The notes: generated from the sequence alone by a model not told the origin. Shown: positions 36,110-44,529, counted from the stretch's first letter. The stretch: 64,000 nt of DNA from Shinella sumterensis (GCF_004514425.2 NZ_MYFN02000009.1:62001-126000), one strand, 5' to 3'. Numbers and translations are program-made.

Positions 36110-37138
36110 ATGAGTTCGGATATCACGCGTCAGGCACCGCCCGCGACGGATTCGTCCAGCCTGGGTAAATTTCTCGGCGATACGATGCGCAGGCCCGAAT
36201 TCGGGGCTTTCATCGGCACGCTGACTGTCTTCGTGTTTTTTGCCGTCGTGACGTCGGGCAACGGCTTCCTGACCTGGCGTGGGACCGCCGGCTGGCTGAA
36301 TGTCGCCGCCGAACTCGGCATCGTCGCAGTGCCGGTGGCCCTGCTGATGATCGGCGGTGAGCTTGACCTGTCGGTGGGCTCGGTAATCGGCGCGACCTCC
36401 GTTCTGGTCGCGGTTGCGACGGGGATCTACGGCGCTCCGATCTGGCTCTCGATCGCGCTCGCCCTGGCGCTCGGCGTTGGTGTCGGGCTGTTCAACGGGA
36501 TCGTCACCGTGCGCACCGGCCTGCCGTCCTTCATCGTCACCCTCGTGAGCATGCTCGCGCTGGCGGGTTTGGCCCTCGGCCTGACGCGGTTTCTCGTGGG
36601 CACGCCCAACGTGTCCCTGAGCGTCGAGGGTGCCTGGCGGTTTCTCTTCGCCGGTAAATGGGGGCCTGCCAGCATCTCCATCATATGGTGGGTCCTCGTC
36701 TCGCTGGTGGCGGGCTGGGTGCTCTTCCGCACGCAATTCGGCAACTGGATCCAGGCGACCGGCGGCGACCGACAGTCGGCGCGTGAAGCAGGCATCAGGA
36801 CCGACCGCGTGAAGATCACGCTGTTCATCCTCACCGCCGTCGCCGCGGTCCTCGTCGGCGTCATTCAAACCATGACGTTCAACGGCGGCGAAGCAACCCG
36901 GGGGCAGGTCTATGTCTTCAACAGCATCATTGCCACGGTCATCGGCGGCGTGCTGCTGCAAGGCGGCTACGGCTCGCCGATTGGCGTCATGCTGGGAGCG
37001 ATGACCTTTGGCATCGTCAATGTCGGCATCTTCTATACGGGCTGGAGTTCGGACTGGGCGCAGCTCCTGCTCGGGCTGCTGTTGCTGGCCGCCGTGCTCA
37101 CCAACAATCTGTTCCGCCGTCTCGCGATGCGCGCCTAG
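36110..37138 (+). CDS. CUT2 ABC permease (cargo system 1)
   Basis: A 342-aa RbsC/FrcC-like permease with about ten membrane segments. Signatures are MIGGELDLSVGSVIGATSV, TGLPSFIVTLVSMLALAG, GNWIQATGGDRQSAREAGI and ATVIGGVLLQGGYGSPIGVM. ATG 36110 has GGAGGG upstream; 36095 is an unlikely alternative. A 10-bp gap leads to the ATPase gene. Confidence 0.92.
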   Translation: MSSDITRQAPPATDSSSLGKFLGDTMRRPEFGAFIGTLTVFVFFAVVTSGNGFLTWRGTAGWLNVAAELGIVAVPVALLMIGGELDLSVGSVIGATSVLVAVATGIYGAPIWLSIALALALGVGVGLFNGIVTVRTGLPSFIVTLVSMLALAGLALGLTRFLVGTPNVSLSVEGAWRFLFAGKWGPASISIIWWVLVSLVAGWVLFRTQFGNWIQATGGDRQSAREAGIRTDRVKITLFILTAVAAVLVGVIQTMTFNGGEATRGQVYVFNSIIATVIGGVLLQGGYGSPIGVMLGAMTFGIVNVGIFYTGWSSDWAQLLLGLLLLAAVLTNNLFRRLAMRA

Positions 37139-37148
37139 GGAGCGAACG

Positions 37149-37952
37149 ATGTCGACAAACATTCCGATTATCGAAGCCCGCAATGTCTCCAAGGAATTCG
37201 CCGGGATCGCGGCCCTCCAAGAGGTCTCGCTGAAGGTGTCGGCGGGCGAGGTCCTCTGCCTGCTCGGCGACAACGGCGCCGGCAAATCGACGCTCATCAA
37301 GATCCTCTCCGGTGTGCATGCACCGAGTTCCGGCGAGATCCTTCTCGACGGCAAGCCCGCTGCTTTCCGGGAGCCGCGCGATGCCCGCAACGCCGGCATT
37401 GCGACGGTGCATCAATATGGCGGAACTGTTCCCCTCATGAGCATCTCGCGCAACTTCTTTCTCGGCGCCGAGATCGTCAAGGGCCGCTGGCCGCTGCGGC
37501 GGCTGGATCTCCAGACGATGAACAGGATCGCCTTGGAGCAGATCCAGAGCCTCGGCGTGCGCCGCGTGACGGATTCGAGCCGTCCCGTCGGAACCCTGTC
37601 GGGCGGCCAGCGCCAGGCGCTCGCCATCTGCCGGGCAACCTATTTTGGTGCGCGCCTTCTCATTCTCGACGAACCGACTTCAGCGCTTGGCGTGCGCGAG
37701 GCGACCACGGTCCTGAAGCTGGTCGCGGAGGTGCGATCCCGTGGCATCGGCGTGATCCTCATCACGCACAACGCTCATCATGCGATGTCGATTGGCGACC
37801 ATTTCGTCGTCCTCGGCCACGGCAAGGTGGTCGCCTCCTTCAGCCGCGGCGAAAAGTCGGCGGCCGAGGTCGTGGGCCTGATGGCGGGCGGCGTCGAACT
37901 GCAAGCGCTGGAGCTCGAACTCGAACAGTTCAAACCGAAGGCAGTGAGTTGA
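37149..37952 (+). CDS. CUT2 ABC ATPase, single domain (cargo system 1)
   Basis: A 267-aa ATPase with one nucleotide-binding domain. Walker A is GDNGAGKST (about residues 38-46), the signature GTLSGGQRQALAICRA and Walker B LLILDEPTSALG. H-loop LITHNAHHAMS. Most CUT2 ATPases are double-domain proteins of about 500 aa; this short form resembles FrcA of the rhizobial fructose transporter and would work as a dimer. Confidence 0.9.
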   Translation: MSTNIPIIEARNVSKEFAGIAALQEVSLKVSAGEVLCLLGDNGAGKSTLIKILSGVHAPSSGEILLDGKPAAFREPRDARNAGIATVHQYGGTVPLMSISRNFFLGAEIVKGRWPLRRLDLQTMNRIALEQIQSLGVRRVTDSSRPVGTLSGGQRQALAICRATYFGARLLILDEPTSALGVREATTVLKLVAEVRSRGIGVILITHNAHHAMSIGDHFVVLGHGKVVASFSRGEKSAAEVVGLMAGGVELQALELELEQFKPKAVS

Positions 37953-37987
37953 TATGCGGCCGGTGGCGGCACGCGAAGGAGTGAAGG

Positions 37988-38800
37988 ATGAATGAGCGGC
38001 AATCGTCGGAAGGCATTCAGGCCTGGATCGACGACATCAACAGGAACGTGACGATTGAAGGTGCAGGGGCCTACTTTCACGAACGAGGGGATGTCGCCGT
38101 GCTTGCGCTTCACGGGTGGGGCGCGACGGCTGAAAGCGTGCGATTCCTGGCCTCGGGCCTCGCGGGTGCGGGCTGCTCGGTGTTGGCGCCGACCCTGCCG
38201 GGTCACGGAACGAGCTATGGGGACATGATGAAGACCGGGCCGCTGGCCTGGATCGCCTGCGCCCGCGCGGGCCTGGACCAACTCAAGCGATGCTATCGCC
38301 GTGTTTTCGTCCTCGGCGTGTCGATGGGCGGGGCGTTGGCGTTGCAGCTTGGCGCGATCGAAGACGACTCGCTGGCGGGCGTCATCACCGTCAACGCGCC
38401 ACTCTTTCTGGACCGGCCGCAGTTCGCGCTGGACCTGATCACCGGACCCGCCGATGGAATACTTCCCGCCTGGGAGGGGCCTGACTTCTTCGGTCCGCCG
38501 GTCCCCGAGATCACCTACCCGCTTCGAGCCCGCAAGAGCGGGATCGACCTTCTGGCAATGGCGATGCTGGCGAGCGAAGCGCTGCCGCGCCTGACCGCAC
38601 CGTTGCTCGTCCTGCAATCCGTCCACGATCACGTGGTCCCCAAGGGCAACGGCGACAAAATACTGGCCCGCAGCGGCTCCGGTATCAAATCGATCCAGTG
38701 GCTCAACCAGTCCTATCACATGTCCCAACTCGACCTCGACAGGGAGGAGGTCATTGCGCGTTCGGTCGACTTCATTCGCTCGCGCCAGTCCGAAAGCTGA
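37988..38800 (+). CDS. Alpha/beta hydrolase, carboxylesterase-like
   Basis: A 270-aa alpha/beta hydrolase. The oxyanion/entry motif is LALHGWGATAES, the nucleophile elbow GVSMGG (Ser near residue 115), Asp in QSVHDHVVP and His in NQSYHMSQLD, a full catalytic triad. No signal peptide, so it acts in the cytoplasm after uptake. The layout resembles carboxylesterase/monoacylglycerol lipases. It lies between two transporters in one operon and overlaps nothing; the next gene begins 4 bp downstream. Confidence 0.85.
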   Translation: MNERQSSEGIQAWIDDINRNVTIEGAGAYFHERGDVAVLALHGWGATAESVRFLASGLAGAGCSVLAPTLPGHGTSYGDMMKTGPLAWIACARAGLDQLKRCYRRVFVLGVSMGGALALQLGAIEDDSLAGVITVNAPLFLDRPQFALDLITGPADGILPAWEGPDFFGPPVPEITYPLRARKSGIDLLAMAMLASEALPRLTAPLLVLQSVHDHVVPKGNGDKILARSGSGIKSIQWLNQSYHMSQLDLDREEVIARSVDFIRSRQSES

Positions 38801-38804
38801 CCGC

Positions 38805-39527
38805 ATGACGATGAAGACCGTCCTCTGCTTTGGAGATTCGAACACCTGGGGAACTGTGCCGATGACGGCATGGAACGCCGACGAGCGTTTTGATTCGCAA
38901 GTGCGCTGGCCAGGTGTATTGCGCCAGCGTCTCGGCGCCGACTGGCATGTCATCGAAGAAGGCCTGCCCGGACGCACCACGGTTCTCGACGATCCATTGG
39001 AAGGCCGTCATCTGAACGGCCTGGACTATCTGTTGCCCTGCCTTTTCAGTCACCGACCTCTGGACAGGCTGGTCATCATGCTCGGGACAAACGACCTTAA
39101 GGATCGCTTCAACCTCTCCGCTGAGGAGATCGGCTATTTCGCGATCGAGCGGCTGTTGCAGGTGGTTTCCGCCTCGGGCTGTGTTCGGGGCGGAAACCAA
39201 AATGTGGTCATCGTCTGCCCGCCCCCGGTCCGACGGCGCGGGATATTCGAGCGGATCTTCGCGCAGGCGGAGCCAAAGTCGAACGCGCTGCATGTTCACA
39301 TGCAGGCCGCCGCCAAAAACCACCGGGCGCAATTTCTCAACGCCGGGCGGCACGTGACCTCAAGCGACGTCGACGGCATTCATCTCGATGCCGATCAACA
39401 GGTCAGGTTGGGCCACGCGATCGCTGACCTTTTTCTCGCCGCTCACGATGACACGCCCCTAATCGAGCCGCCGACTGCGTTTCCCGCGGATTCCACGGCT
39501 GAACCTGGCATCCCAGGAGGCCACTAA
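38805..39527 (+). CDS. SGNH/GDSL hydrolase
   Basis: A 240-aa SGNH-fold esterase. Block I is VLCFGDSNTWG (catalytic Ser about residue 11), block II Gly in EEGLPGRTT, block III VIMLGTNDLKD and block V SSDVDGIHLDADQQ with Asp and His. No signal peptide. Similar proteins are arylesterase or deacetylase-like. Adjacency to a second hydrolase and two sugar transporters suggests removal of acyl or acetyl groups from an imported compound. ATG 38805 keeps the gene 4 bp after its neighbour. Confidence 0.88.
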   Translation: MTMKTVLCFGDSNTWGTVPMTAWNADERFDSQVRWPGVLRQRLGADWHVIEEGLPGRTTVLDDPLEGRHLNGLDYLLPCLFSHRPLDRLVIMLGTNDLKDRFNLSAEEIGYFAIERLLQVVSASGCVRGGNQNVVIVCPPPVRRRGIFERIFAQAEPKSNALHVHMQAAAKNHRAQFLNAGRHVTSSDVDGIHLDADQQVRLGHAIADLFLAAHDDTPLIEPPTAFPADSTAEPGIPGGH

Positions 39528-39566
39528 CCGGATGTCGAGGATCGACATCGCTTGGAGGAGAGTGCA

Positions 39567-40556
39567 ATGTTGCAGACTAACAGAAACCGCAGACTGCCGC
39601 TGATTGCGGGCGTCATGGCAATCGCCGCGGGCCTTTCCGGCCTTTGGTCTCCCGCTCAGGCGGAAGAAGCCCGGAAGCCGCTCAAGATCATGATGATCAG
39701 CCATTCGCCGGCGTCCGACACCTATTTCGTCGACGTCATCAAGGGGCTCGAACAGGCCGGCAAGGATCTCGGCGTCGAGGTGCAGTACCGCGGGACGGAC
39801 GCCAACCTCAACGATCCCAACCAGCAGCGGCGCAACATCGAGGCGGCGATCGCGGCCGGTCCCGACGGGCTGATCATCAGCAATCCCACCCCGACCTCGC
39901 TCAATGAGGTGATCACCAAGGCGACGGGGGCCGGCATTCCGGTCGTCCTGTTCAACCAAGGCGGCGAGAGCGTGAAGGAGGTCCACGCCCTGACCTTCGT
40001 CGGCGACGATCCGGCAATCCAGGGCCGGATCGCGGGCGAACAGTACAACGGCCTCGGTTCCAAGCATGTCCTGGTAATCACCACGCCCACCGGCGCTCTT
40101 CCTTTCGTCGACGCGCGCGTCAACGGCCTCAAGGAAGCCTTCAGCGGCAAGGTCTCGCTCGCCGAAGTCCCGCTCAACAACATCAACGACGCCAACCGCA
40201 TTAAGACGATCACCGAAACGCAGTTGCAGAAGGACCCGTCGATCGACGCGGTGTTCTCCGTGGGGTCGTGCTGCATCGCGCCCATGCTCGAAGCCCGCAA
40301 CAATTCCGGCGACAAGGGCAAATCCATGCGTTGGGGCACCATCGACCTGACGACGGCCGCGGTCGACGGCCTGAAGTCGAAGAACCTCGATTTCGATCTG
40401 CATGCGCAGCAATACGCCCAGGGTTATTACCCGGTCGTCGTGCTTTCGCTCTATCTCCGCCAGGGAATCGTGCCCGCCACCGACGCCTTCATCACGGGCC
40501 CGGCGGTCATCACGCCGGAGAACATCGACCGGCTGATGTCGCTACAGCAGCAGTGA
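39567..40556 (+). CDS. CUT2 sugar-type ABC binding protein (cargo system 2)
   Basis: A 329-aa type I binding protein. The signal peptide (LIAGVMAIAAGLSGLWSPAQA) is followed by LKIMMISHSPASDTYFVDVIKGLEQ, GPDGLIISNPTPTSLNEV, GIPVVLFNQGG and DAFITGPAVITPENIDRL. Distinct from the system 1 receptor but the same fold. GGAGGAGAG upstream is a very strong ribosome site. Confidence 0.9.
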   Translation: MLQTNRNRRLPLIAGVMAIAAGLSGLWSPAQAEEARKPLKIMMISHSPASDTYFVDVIKGLEQAGKDLGVEVQYRGTDANLNDPNQQRRNIEAAIAAGPDGLIISNPTPTSLNEVITKATGAGIPVVLFNQGGESVKEVHALTFVGDDPAIQGRIAGEQYNGLGSKHVLVITTPTGALPFVDARVNGLKEAFSGKVSLAEVPLNNINDANRIKTITETQLQKDPSIDAVFSVGSCCIAPMLEARNNSGDKGKSMRWGTIDLTTAAVDGLKSKNLDFDLHAQQYAQGYYPVVVLSLYLRQGIVPATDAFITGPAVITPENIDRLMSLQQQ

Positions 40557-40585
40557 ACTGCATCACCAACCCCTGAGGAGTGAAC

Positions 40586-41632
40586 ATGAACAGTCCCGTC
40601 CAAAGCGGGCGCACGGATGCACCAGAGGCTCGGGTGAGCCTCCGAAGCCTCCTGGTGCGTCCCGAATTCACGGCCATCGCCGGCACGATAGCGGTCTTCG
40701 CCTTCTTCGCGATCTTCACCGGCGACGCCGGCTTCCTGTCGATGGCGATGACCCGCAACTATCTCGAAGTGGCGGCGACGATCGGCATCATCGCCGCCCC
40801 CATCACGCTCCTGCTCGTCGCAGGCGAATTCGACCTCTCCGTCGGCGCGACGGTCGCCGCCGGTGAAATCGTCATGAGCTATCTGATCGTCTATGCGGGC
40901 TGGCCGGTGGCCCCCGCCTTCCTGGCCACGGTCATCGTCGCCATCGGCATCGGCGCCCTCAATGGCTACCTTGTGGTCAAGACGAAGCTGCCGTCCTTCA
41001 TCATCACGCTCGCCACGCTGTTCATCATCCGTGGTGCGGTGCAGGGGATTCTTCGCATGCTCAACGGCAACAGCGTGATCGACGGCGTGCGCAGCGCCGC
41101 CGGTGAGGACCCGCTAGTCTGGCTGTTCTCCGGCATGGTCGGCCCGTTTTCCGTGTCGCTGATCTGGTGGATCGTGATCACCGGGCTTGCGGCATGGGTT
41201 CTCGAAAGCACCGTCTTTGGCAACCGCATCTTCGCCACCGGTGGCAATCAGGCCGCGGCCGTGCGGACCGGCATTCAGGTCGACCGACTCAAGATCATGC
41301 TTTATATCGCGGTCGCGGCGTCCGCCGTCCTTGTTGCCGCCATCAACATCTTCACGATCAATCAGGGCAACGCCAATTCCGCCGTTGGCCGGGAGTTCGA
41401 GGTTGTCACCGCAGCTGTGATCGGCGGCGCCTTGCTGACCGGCGGCTATGGCTCGCCCATCGGCACGTTCTTCGGGGCGCTGCTGTTCGGCATGGTCGAC
41501 CAGGGCTTCTTCTTCACGCCGCTTCCGGATGTGTGGTTCCTGACGTTCCTCGGCTTCATGCTGCTGATCGCCGTCGTCATCAACAACTACACGCGCAATG
41601 CCGCCCTCAAGCCGAGAGGAAGCAGCCAATGA
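40586..41632 (+). CDS. CUT2 ABC permease (cargo system 2)
   Basis: A 348-aa permease. Signatures are LLVAGEFDLSVGATVAAGEI, TKLPSFIITLATLFIIRGAV, FGNRIFATGGNQAAAVRTGI and AAVIGGALLTGGYGSPIG. ATG 40586 follows GAGGAG. Its stop overlaps the ATPase ATG (ATGA). Confidence 0.92.
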   Translation: MNSPVQSGRTDAPEARVSLRSLLVRPEFTAIAGTIAVFAFFAIFTGDAGFLSMAMTRNYLEVAATIGIIAAPITLLLVAGEFDLSVGATVAAGEIVMSYLIVYAGWPVAPAFLATVIVAIGIGALNGYLVVKTKLPSFIITLATLFIIRGAVQGILRMLNGNSVIDGVRSAAGEDPLVWLFSGMVGPFSVSLIWWIVITGLAAWVLESTVFGNRIFATGGNQAAAVRTGIQVDRLKIMLYIAVAASAVLVAAINIFTINQGNANSAVGREFEVVTAAVIGGALLTGGYGSPIGTFFGALLFGMVDQGFFFTPLPDVWFLTFLGFMLLIAVVINNYTRNAALKPRGSSQ

Positions 41633-42405
41633 CCGCACAGCCCTATCTCGAAGCCGTCGGCGTCTCGAAATATTACGACAACTTCGCCGCCCTCCAGGAT
41701 GTGACGATCCGGGTCAGGCCGGGGGAGGTTGTGTGTCTGCTCGGCGACAACGGCGCGGGGAAATCGACGCTCATCCAACTGCTGAGCGGCGTCATCCGGC
41801 CTGACAAGGGCGTAATCCGGGTGAACGGCGAGGAGCAGCACTTTTCCTCGCCCAATGACGCCCTCGACAAGGGTATCGCCACCGTCTTCCAGGACCTGGC
41901 TGTAGTGCCGATCATGCCCGTCTACCGCAACTTCTTCCTCGGCCGCGAACCTTCGACCGGATGGGGGCCGTTCCGCCGCTTCGACAAGCGCCATGCCATC
42001 CGCGCGGCCCGCGAGGAACTGCGAGGCATGGGCGTCAAGGTCGACGACGTGCGCCGGCCGATCGGTACCCTGTCGGGTGGGCAACGTCAAAGTGTTGCCG
42101 TAGCGCGCGCCGTGCATTTTGGGGCGAAGGTGCTTATCCTCGACGAACCGACCTCGGCGCTGGGCGTGAAGCAGTCCGATATGGTGCTGGAACATGTCGC
42201 GCGCGCCCGCGACAGCGGCATCGGTGTGATCCTGATTACGCACAACGTGCAGCACGCCTATTTGATCGCAGACACCTTCACGGTCCTGTTCCTCGGCCGG
42301 CAACTGGGAACCTTCTCAAAATCGGACCTGACGGAGTTGCAATTGATGAAGCTCATGGCGGGAAAGCTTGAGGACACCCCCGTCGCGACGGCGTTTCAAT
42401 CCTGA
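41629..42405 (+). CDS. CUT2 ABC ATPase, single domain (cargo system 2)
   Basis: A 258-aa single-domain ATPase paralogous to that at 37149. Walker A is GDNGAGKSTLIQLLSG, signature GTLSGGQRQSVAVARA, Walker B VLILDEPTSALGVK and H-loop LITHNVQHAY. It ends the transporter operon; a strong hairpin and an RpiR fragment follow. Confidence 0.9.
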   Translation: MTAQPYLEAVGVSKYYDNFAALQDVTIRVRPGEVVCLLGDNGAGKSTLIQLLSGVIRPDKGVIRVNGEEQHFSSPNDALDKGIATVFQDLAVVPIMPVYRNFFLGREPSTGWGPFRRFDKRHAIRAAREELRGMGVKVDDVRRPIGTLSGGQRQSVAVARAVHFGAKVLILDEPTSALGVKQSDMVLEHVARARDSGIGVILITHNVQHAYLIADTFTVLFLGRQLGTFSKSDLTELQLMKLMAGKLEDTPVATAFQS

Positions 42406-42723
42406 CCTTTGTCTGAACAACGGGGGAAACGTCGCTGGCCGTCTGATTGCGGCGAACTCGAGATCCGCGGTCTCGACAAGACGCACTCCGAGGTCGGAAC
42501 GCGTCGCGCCCCAGACTAAGGCTTCGCGACGAAGTGCCGGAGTTCACGCCACATGGAAGGCTTGCCGCCAAGCATGTCCCGCACCGGAGAAGTTCTTCCT
42601 CTCCGGTGCGGGGGCTCGACTGTCCCCCAGCCAGCCCCTCCAGGAAGAAGGCAGAGACGTCAGTTTGACCGCTATGGCGGCTTCTCCGCAAGGACCCGAC
42701 CGCCATCACCGCAAGGATTCCAA
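42406..42723. other. Gap at end of cargo operon with strong hairpin
   Basis: About 320 bases without a credible gene. The main structure is a 13-bp perfect stem CCCGCACCGGAGA / TCTCCGGTGCGGG with a 9-nt loop (42578-42612). It probably ends or stabilises the operon transcript, although no T-run follows. Confidence 0.5.
42578..42612. terminator. Hairpin at end of the cargo operon
   Basis: Thirteen perfectly paired, GC-rich bases around AGTTCTTCC. Stable enough for 3'-end formation, but it lacks the run of T expected of an intrinsic terminator. Confidence 0.5.
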
Positions 42724-43074
42724 GTGACGCCCTCCAGATCTGCCGTCTATCATCCCTCCGACATGCACGAGCTCAAGGGAATGATCGCTCGAAAGGACGT
42801 CGTCTTCCCGCAGGAGCTGGAGCGCCTCATGCGCGCGGCACTGGATCGCCCGGACATAGTAGCGTTCGGGACATCTAGTTCAATAGCAGAGCTATTCGGC
42901 GTATCGACAACGACAGTCATCCGGCTGGCAGCTCATTTAGGCTTTGCGAACTTTAGAGCGATGAGAGAGCTGTTTCGCGCGTATCTACGGCAGACAGCAG
43001 CGAGCAAACGAGCACCGACCGATTGGCAGCATCAGTCACATCCCTGTGCGAGCACTTGTTCCCGGTGCGACTGA
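42724..43074 (+). pseudogene. RpiR-family regulator, DNA-binding half only
   Basis: 116 codons from GTG 42724 (ATG at 42763 also possible). Residues 15-95 match the RpiR/HTH_6 domain (SIAELFGVSTTTVIRLAAHLGFANFRAMRELFRAYLR). The usual SIS sugar-phosphate domain of about 150 residues is missing. The tail after residue 95 (KRAPTDWQHQSHPCAST) looks frameshifted. The transposon end follows 85 bp later. It is therefore probably a truncated regulator caught at the boundary of the element. Confidence 0.7.
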
Positions 43075-43158
43075 GAGATTCCAGAAGAAGTACTCGGCCA
43101 AAGGGCCCTTGACACAGACGGCCGCCTCGCTTCCCACCCGATCATCGCGATTTGTTCT

Positions 43159-43198
43159 CCCTTAGCGTTGTTTAGCGGGAAACCAACGCTACGCCCTT
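43159..43198 (-). repeat. Right terminal inverted repeat of the transposon
   Basis: It begins CCCTTAGCGTTG and ends CGCTACGCCCTT, the reverse complement of the left repeat apart from the outermost base. Confidence 0.92.
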
Positions 43199-43203
43199 TA
43201 ATA
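43199..43203. repeat. Target-site duplication, right copy
   Basis: TAATA, identical to 29975-29979. Confidence 0.8.
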
Positions 43204-43220
43204 CGTATACCGGCCCTTGA

Positions 43221-43243
43221 AGGCGGCCCAATGGTGGCCGCCT
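43221..43243. terminator. Hairpin downstream of SnoaL-like gene (minus-strand operon end)
   Basis: An 8-bp perfect stem AGGCGGCC / GGCCGCCT with a 7-nt loop, 26 bp past the stop of the minus-strand gene at 43269. It has no T-run. Plausible 3' end of the operon that starts at 49196. Confidence 0.4.
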
Positions 43244-43268
43244 CCAGCGCTGTTCGTAGATTTGCCGG

Positions 43269-43646
43269 TCACACGGACATCTGCTTGTAGTAGGTGTCTT
43301 TCTTGCTTATCTTGCCGCCTACGAACTCCCAAAGATCGCAGCCCAACGTGTCGATGCAGGAACCGTCTGGCGCAGTTCCGCGAACACGCCATTCGCTGAG
43401 AGCTTTCTCACCGAAAATCCATGTCTTGGCCTCGGTCCACCGGATATCCGGGCTGTCGGCGAAGCGCTTTTCCAGAGCTGCGCGAATAGCATCCGGGCCA
43501 GATAGCGCGCGCCCGACAGCTTCCGGGCCTGCCGGCGCCAGCATCACACCATCCTTCGCAAAGAAGGATGCAACCCTGGCCGCATCGTGACCGTTGAAGG
43601 CTGCAAGGATCTCGTCCATCAGGTCCATCGTGATGGTTTGCGGCAT
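43269..43646 (-). CDS. NTF2/SnoaL-like small protein (copy 2)
   Basis: A 125-aa protein with the same fold and length as the product at 26685-27062. Shared blocks include AAFNGHDAARVASFF, SPDIRWTEAKTWIFG, EWRVRGTAPDGS and DTLGCDLWEF. ATG 43646 is preferred over 43727 for matching length. It is the last gene of the minus-strand transporter-hydrolase operon, 4 bp behind the hydrolase gene. Identity of the conserved pocket in both copies suggests the same small ligand. Confidence 0.78.
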   Translation of the reverse strand: MPQTITMDLMDEILAAFNGHDAARVASFFAKDGVMLAPAGPEAVGRALSGPDAIRAALEKRFADSPDIRWTEAKTWIFGEKALSEWRVRGTAPDGSCIDTLGCDLWEFVGGKISKKDTYYKQMSV

Positions 43647-43650
43647 GGTT

Positions 43651-44529
43651 TTACTCCTGTTTTCCGGCGGCCTTGATGAGGGCGAGCGATTTTTTGAAGA
43701 ACGGGCTTGATGTATCGGCAAGCGCATTCAGCTCGTCGAAATGGTCGCAGTCCGGAACGGAGTAGCGCTCCATCGGACGAGTTGCCGTTGCAAATGCCGC
43801 AACATAGATGTCGGACTGGCGATGGAATTCCGCCGTCTCGCGACCGCCGCAGACGACCAGTTGCGGCGCATCGGTAACTGGCGGATGGTTCATCGGGCTT
43901 TCGGCCTCAGCTTCCGCTGCATCCATGCCGACTGCGATATTGAGGGACGTACGGCGGATGGGTTCAAGCGCATTGAGCGGCGAAACCGGAATGCCTGCCT
44001 TGACCAGATCGAGCGGAAGGTCCGGAGCGAGCGTGCGCCAGTCCGTTCCCATTAGCATGGCGGTGATATGGCCGCCGGCCGAGTGCCCCATGACCGTCAG
44101 TTTAAGGCGATCGATCATCAGTTCATCGGCATTCTTCCAAATCCACGCGAGCGCCTCGCGTGCCTGGACCGAGATCGCGGTGATTGAAACCTCCGGGCAC
44201 AGATGGTAGCCGACGAGGATGACATTGACGCCGTTGGCGACGAAAGGCGATGCTAGGAAGCTGTAAACTGACTTGTCGCCGCGCTGCCAATAACCACCAT
44301 GGAAAAAGATCAGTGTCGGCGCGTCAGTGGATCTGGCGTAAAAGACGTCGAGCTTCTGCTTCGTGCCGACTCCATAGGCGATATCCAGCCGGCAATCGAG
44401 GCTTTTGCGCGCTTCCTCGCTGCGTTCGATCCAGTCGGACACAACAACCGTGTCGTAGTCGGGGCGACCGACGCGGAGATTGTATTGGAGTTCGATTTCC
44501 TCATCGGAATAATGTGGTGCGATGTTCAT
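43651..44529 (-). CDS. Formamidase-like alpha/beta hydrolase
   Basis: A 292-aa alpha/beta hydrolase. The oxyanion motif HGGYWQRGDKS (near residue 75) is the HGGYW type typical of kynurenine formamidase-like enzymes. The nucleophile is in VMGHSAGGHIT (Ser about 147) and the His in DCDHFDELN. Such enzymes cut N-formyl or N-acyl amides or esters. Between a transporter binding-protein gene and the SnoaL-like gene, and in a region with a ring-opening monooxygenase, hydrolysis of a ring-opened formamido or acylamino product is a good hypothesis. No signal peptide. Confidence 0.8.
   Translation of the reverse strand: MNIAPHYSDEEIELQYNLRVGRPDYDTVVVSDWIERSEEARKSLDCRLDIAYGVGTKQKLDVFYARSTDAPTLIFFHGGYWQRGDKSVYSFLASPFVANGVNVILVGYHLCPEVSITAISVQAREALAWIWKNADELMIDRLKLTVMGHSAGGHITAMLMGTDWRTLAPDLPLDLVKAGIPVSPLNALEPIRRTSLNIAVGMDAAEAEAESPMNHPPVTDAPQLVVCGGRETAEFHRQSDIYVAAFATATRPMERYSVPDCDHFDELNALADTSSPFFKKSLALIKAAGKQE

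Larger units (their letters stand above)
29980..43198. mobile_element. Tn3-family transposon with sugar-transport cargo
   Basis: A 13.2-kb element delimited by 40-bp inverted repeats (29980-30019 and 43159-43198, differing at only one position, the second from last outer base class G/A) and by a TAATA duplication. The repeats end internally in ACGCTAAGGG, similar to the conserved inner end of Tn3-family repeats. Contents in order: tnpA (frameshifted), res, tnpR, lacI-type regulator, two CUT2 ABC systems, two esterase-like hydrolases and an RpiR fragment. tnpA ends 20 bp from the left repeat, the canonical position. It lies in the gap between a convergent Lrp regulator and SnoaL-like gene. Confidence 0.92.

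Noticed and set aside
36005-37399. 464-aa minus-strand frame in the transposon cargo
   Set aside because: It is the antisense of the permease and ATPase genes, low-complexity (many DDE/HRR runs) and unlike any family.
29874-43210. Composite insertion-sequence transposon
   Set aside because: Only one transposase and one pair of long repeats are present, with tnpA-res-tnpR order, so it is a unit Tn3-type element.
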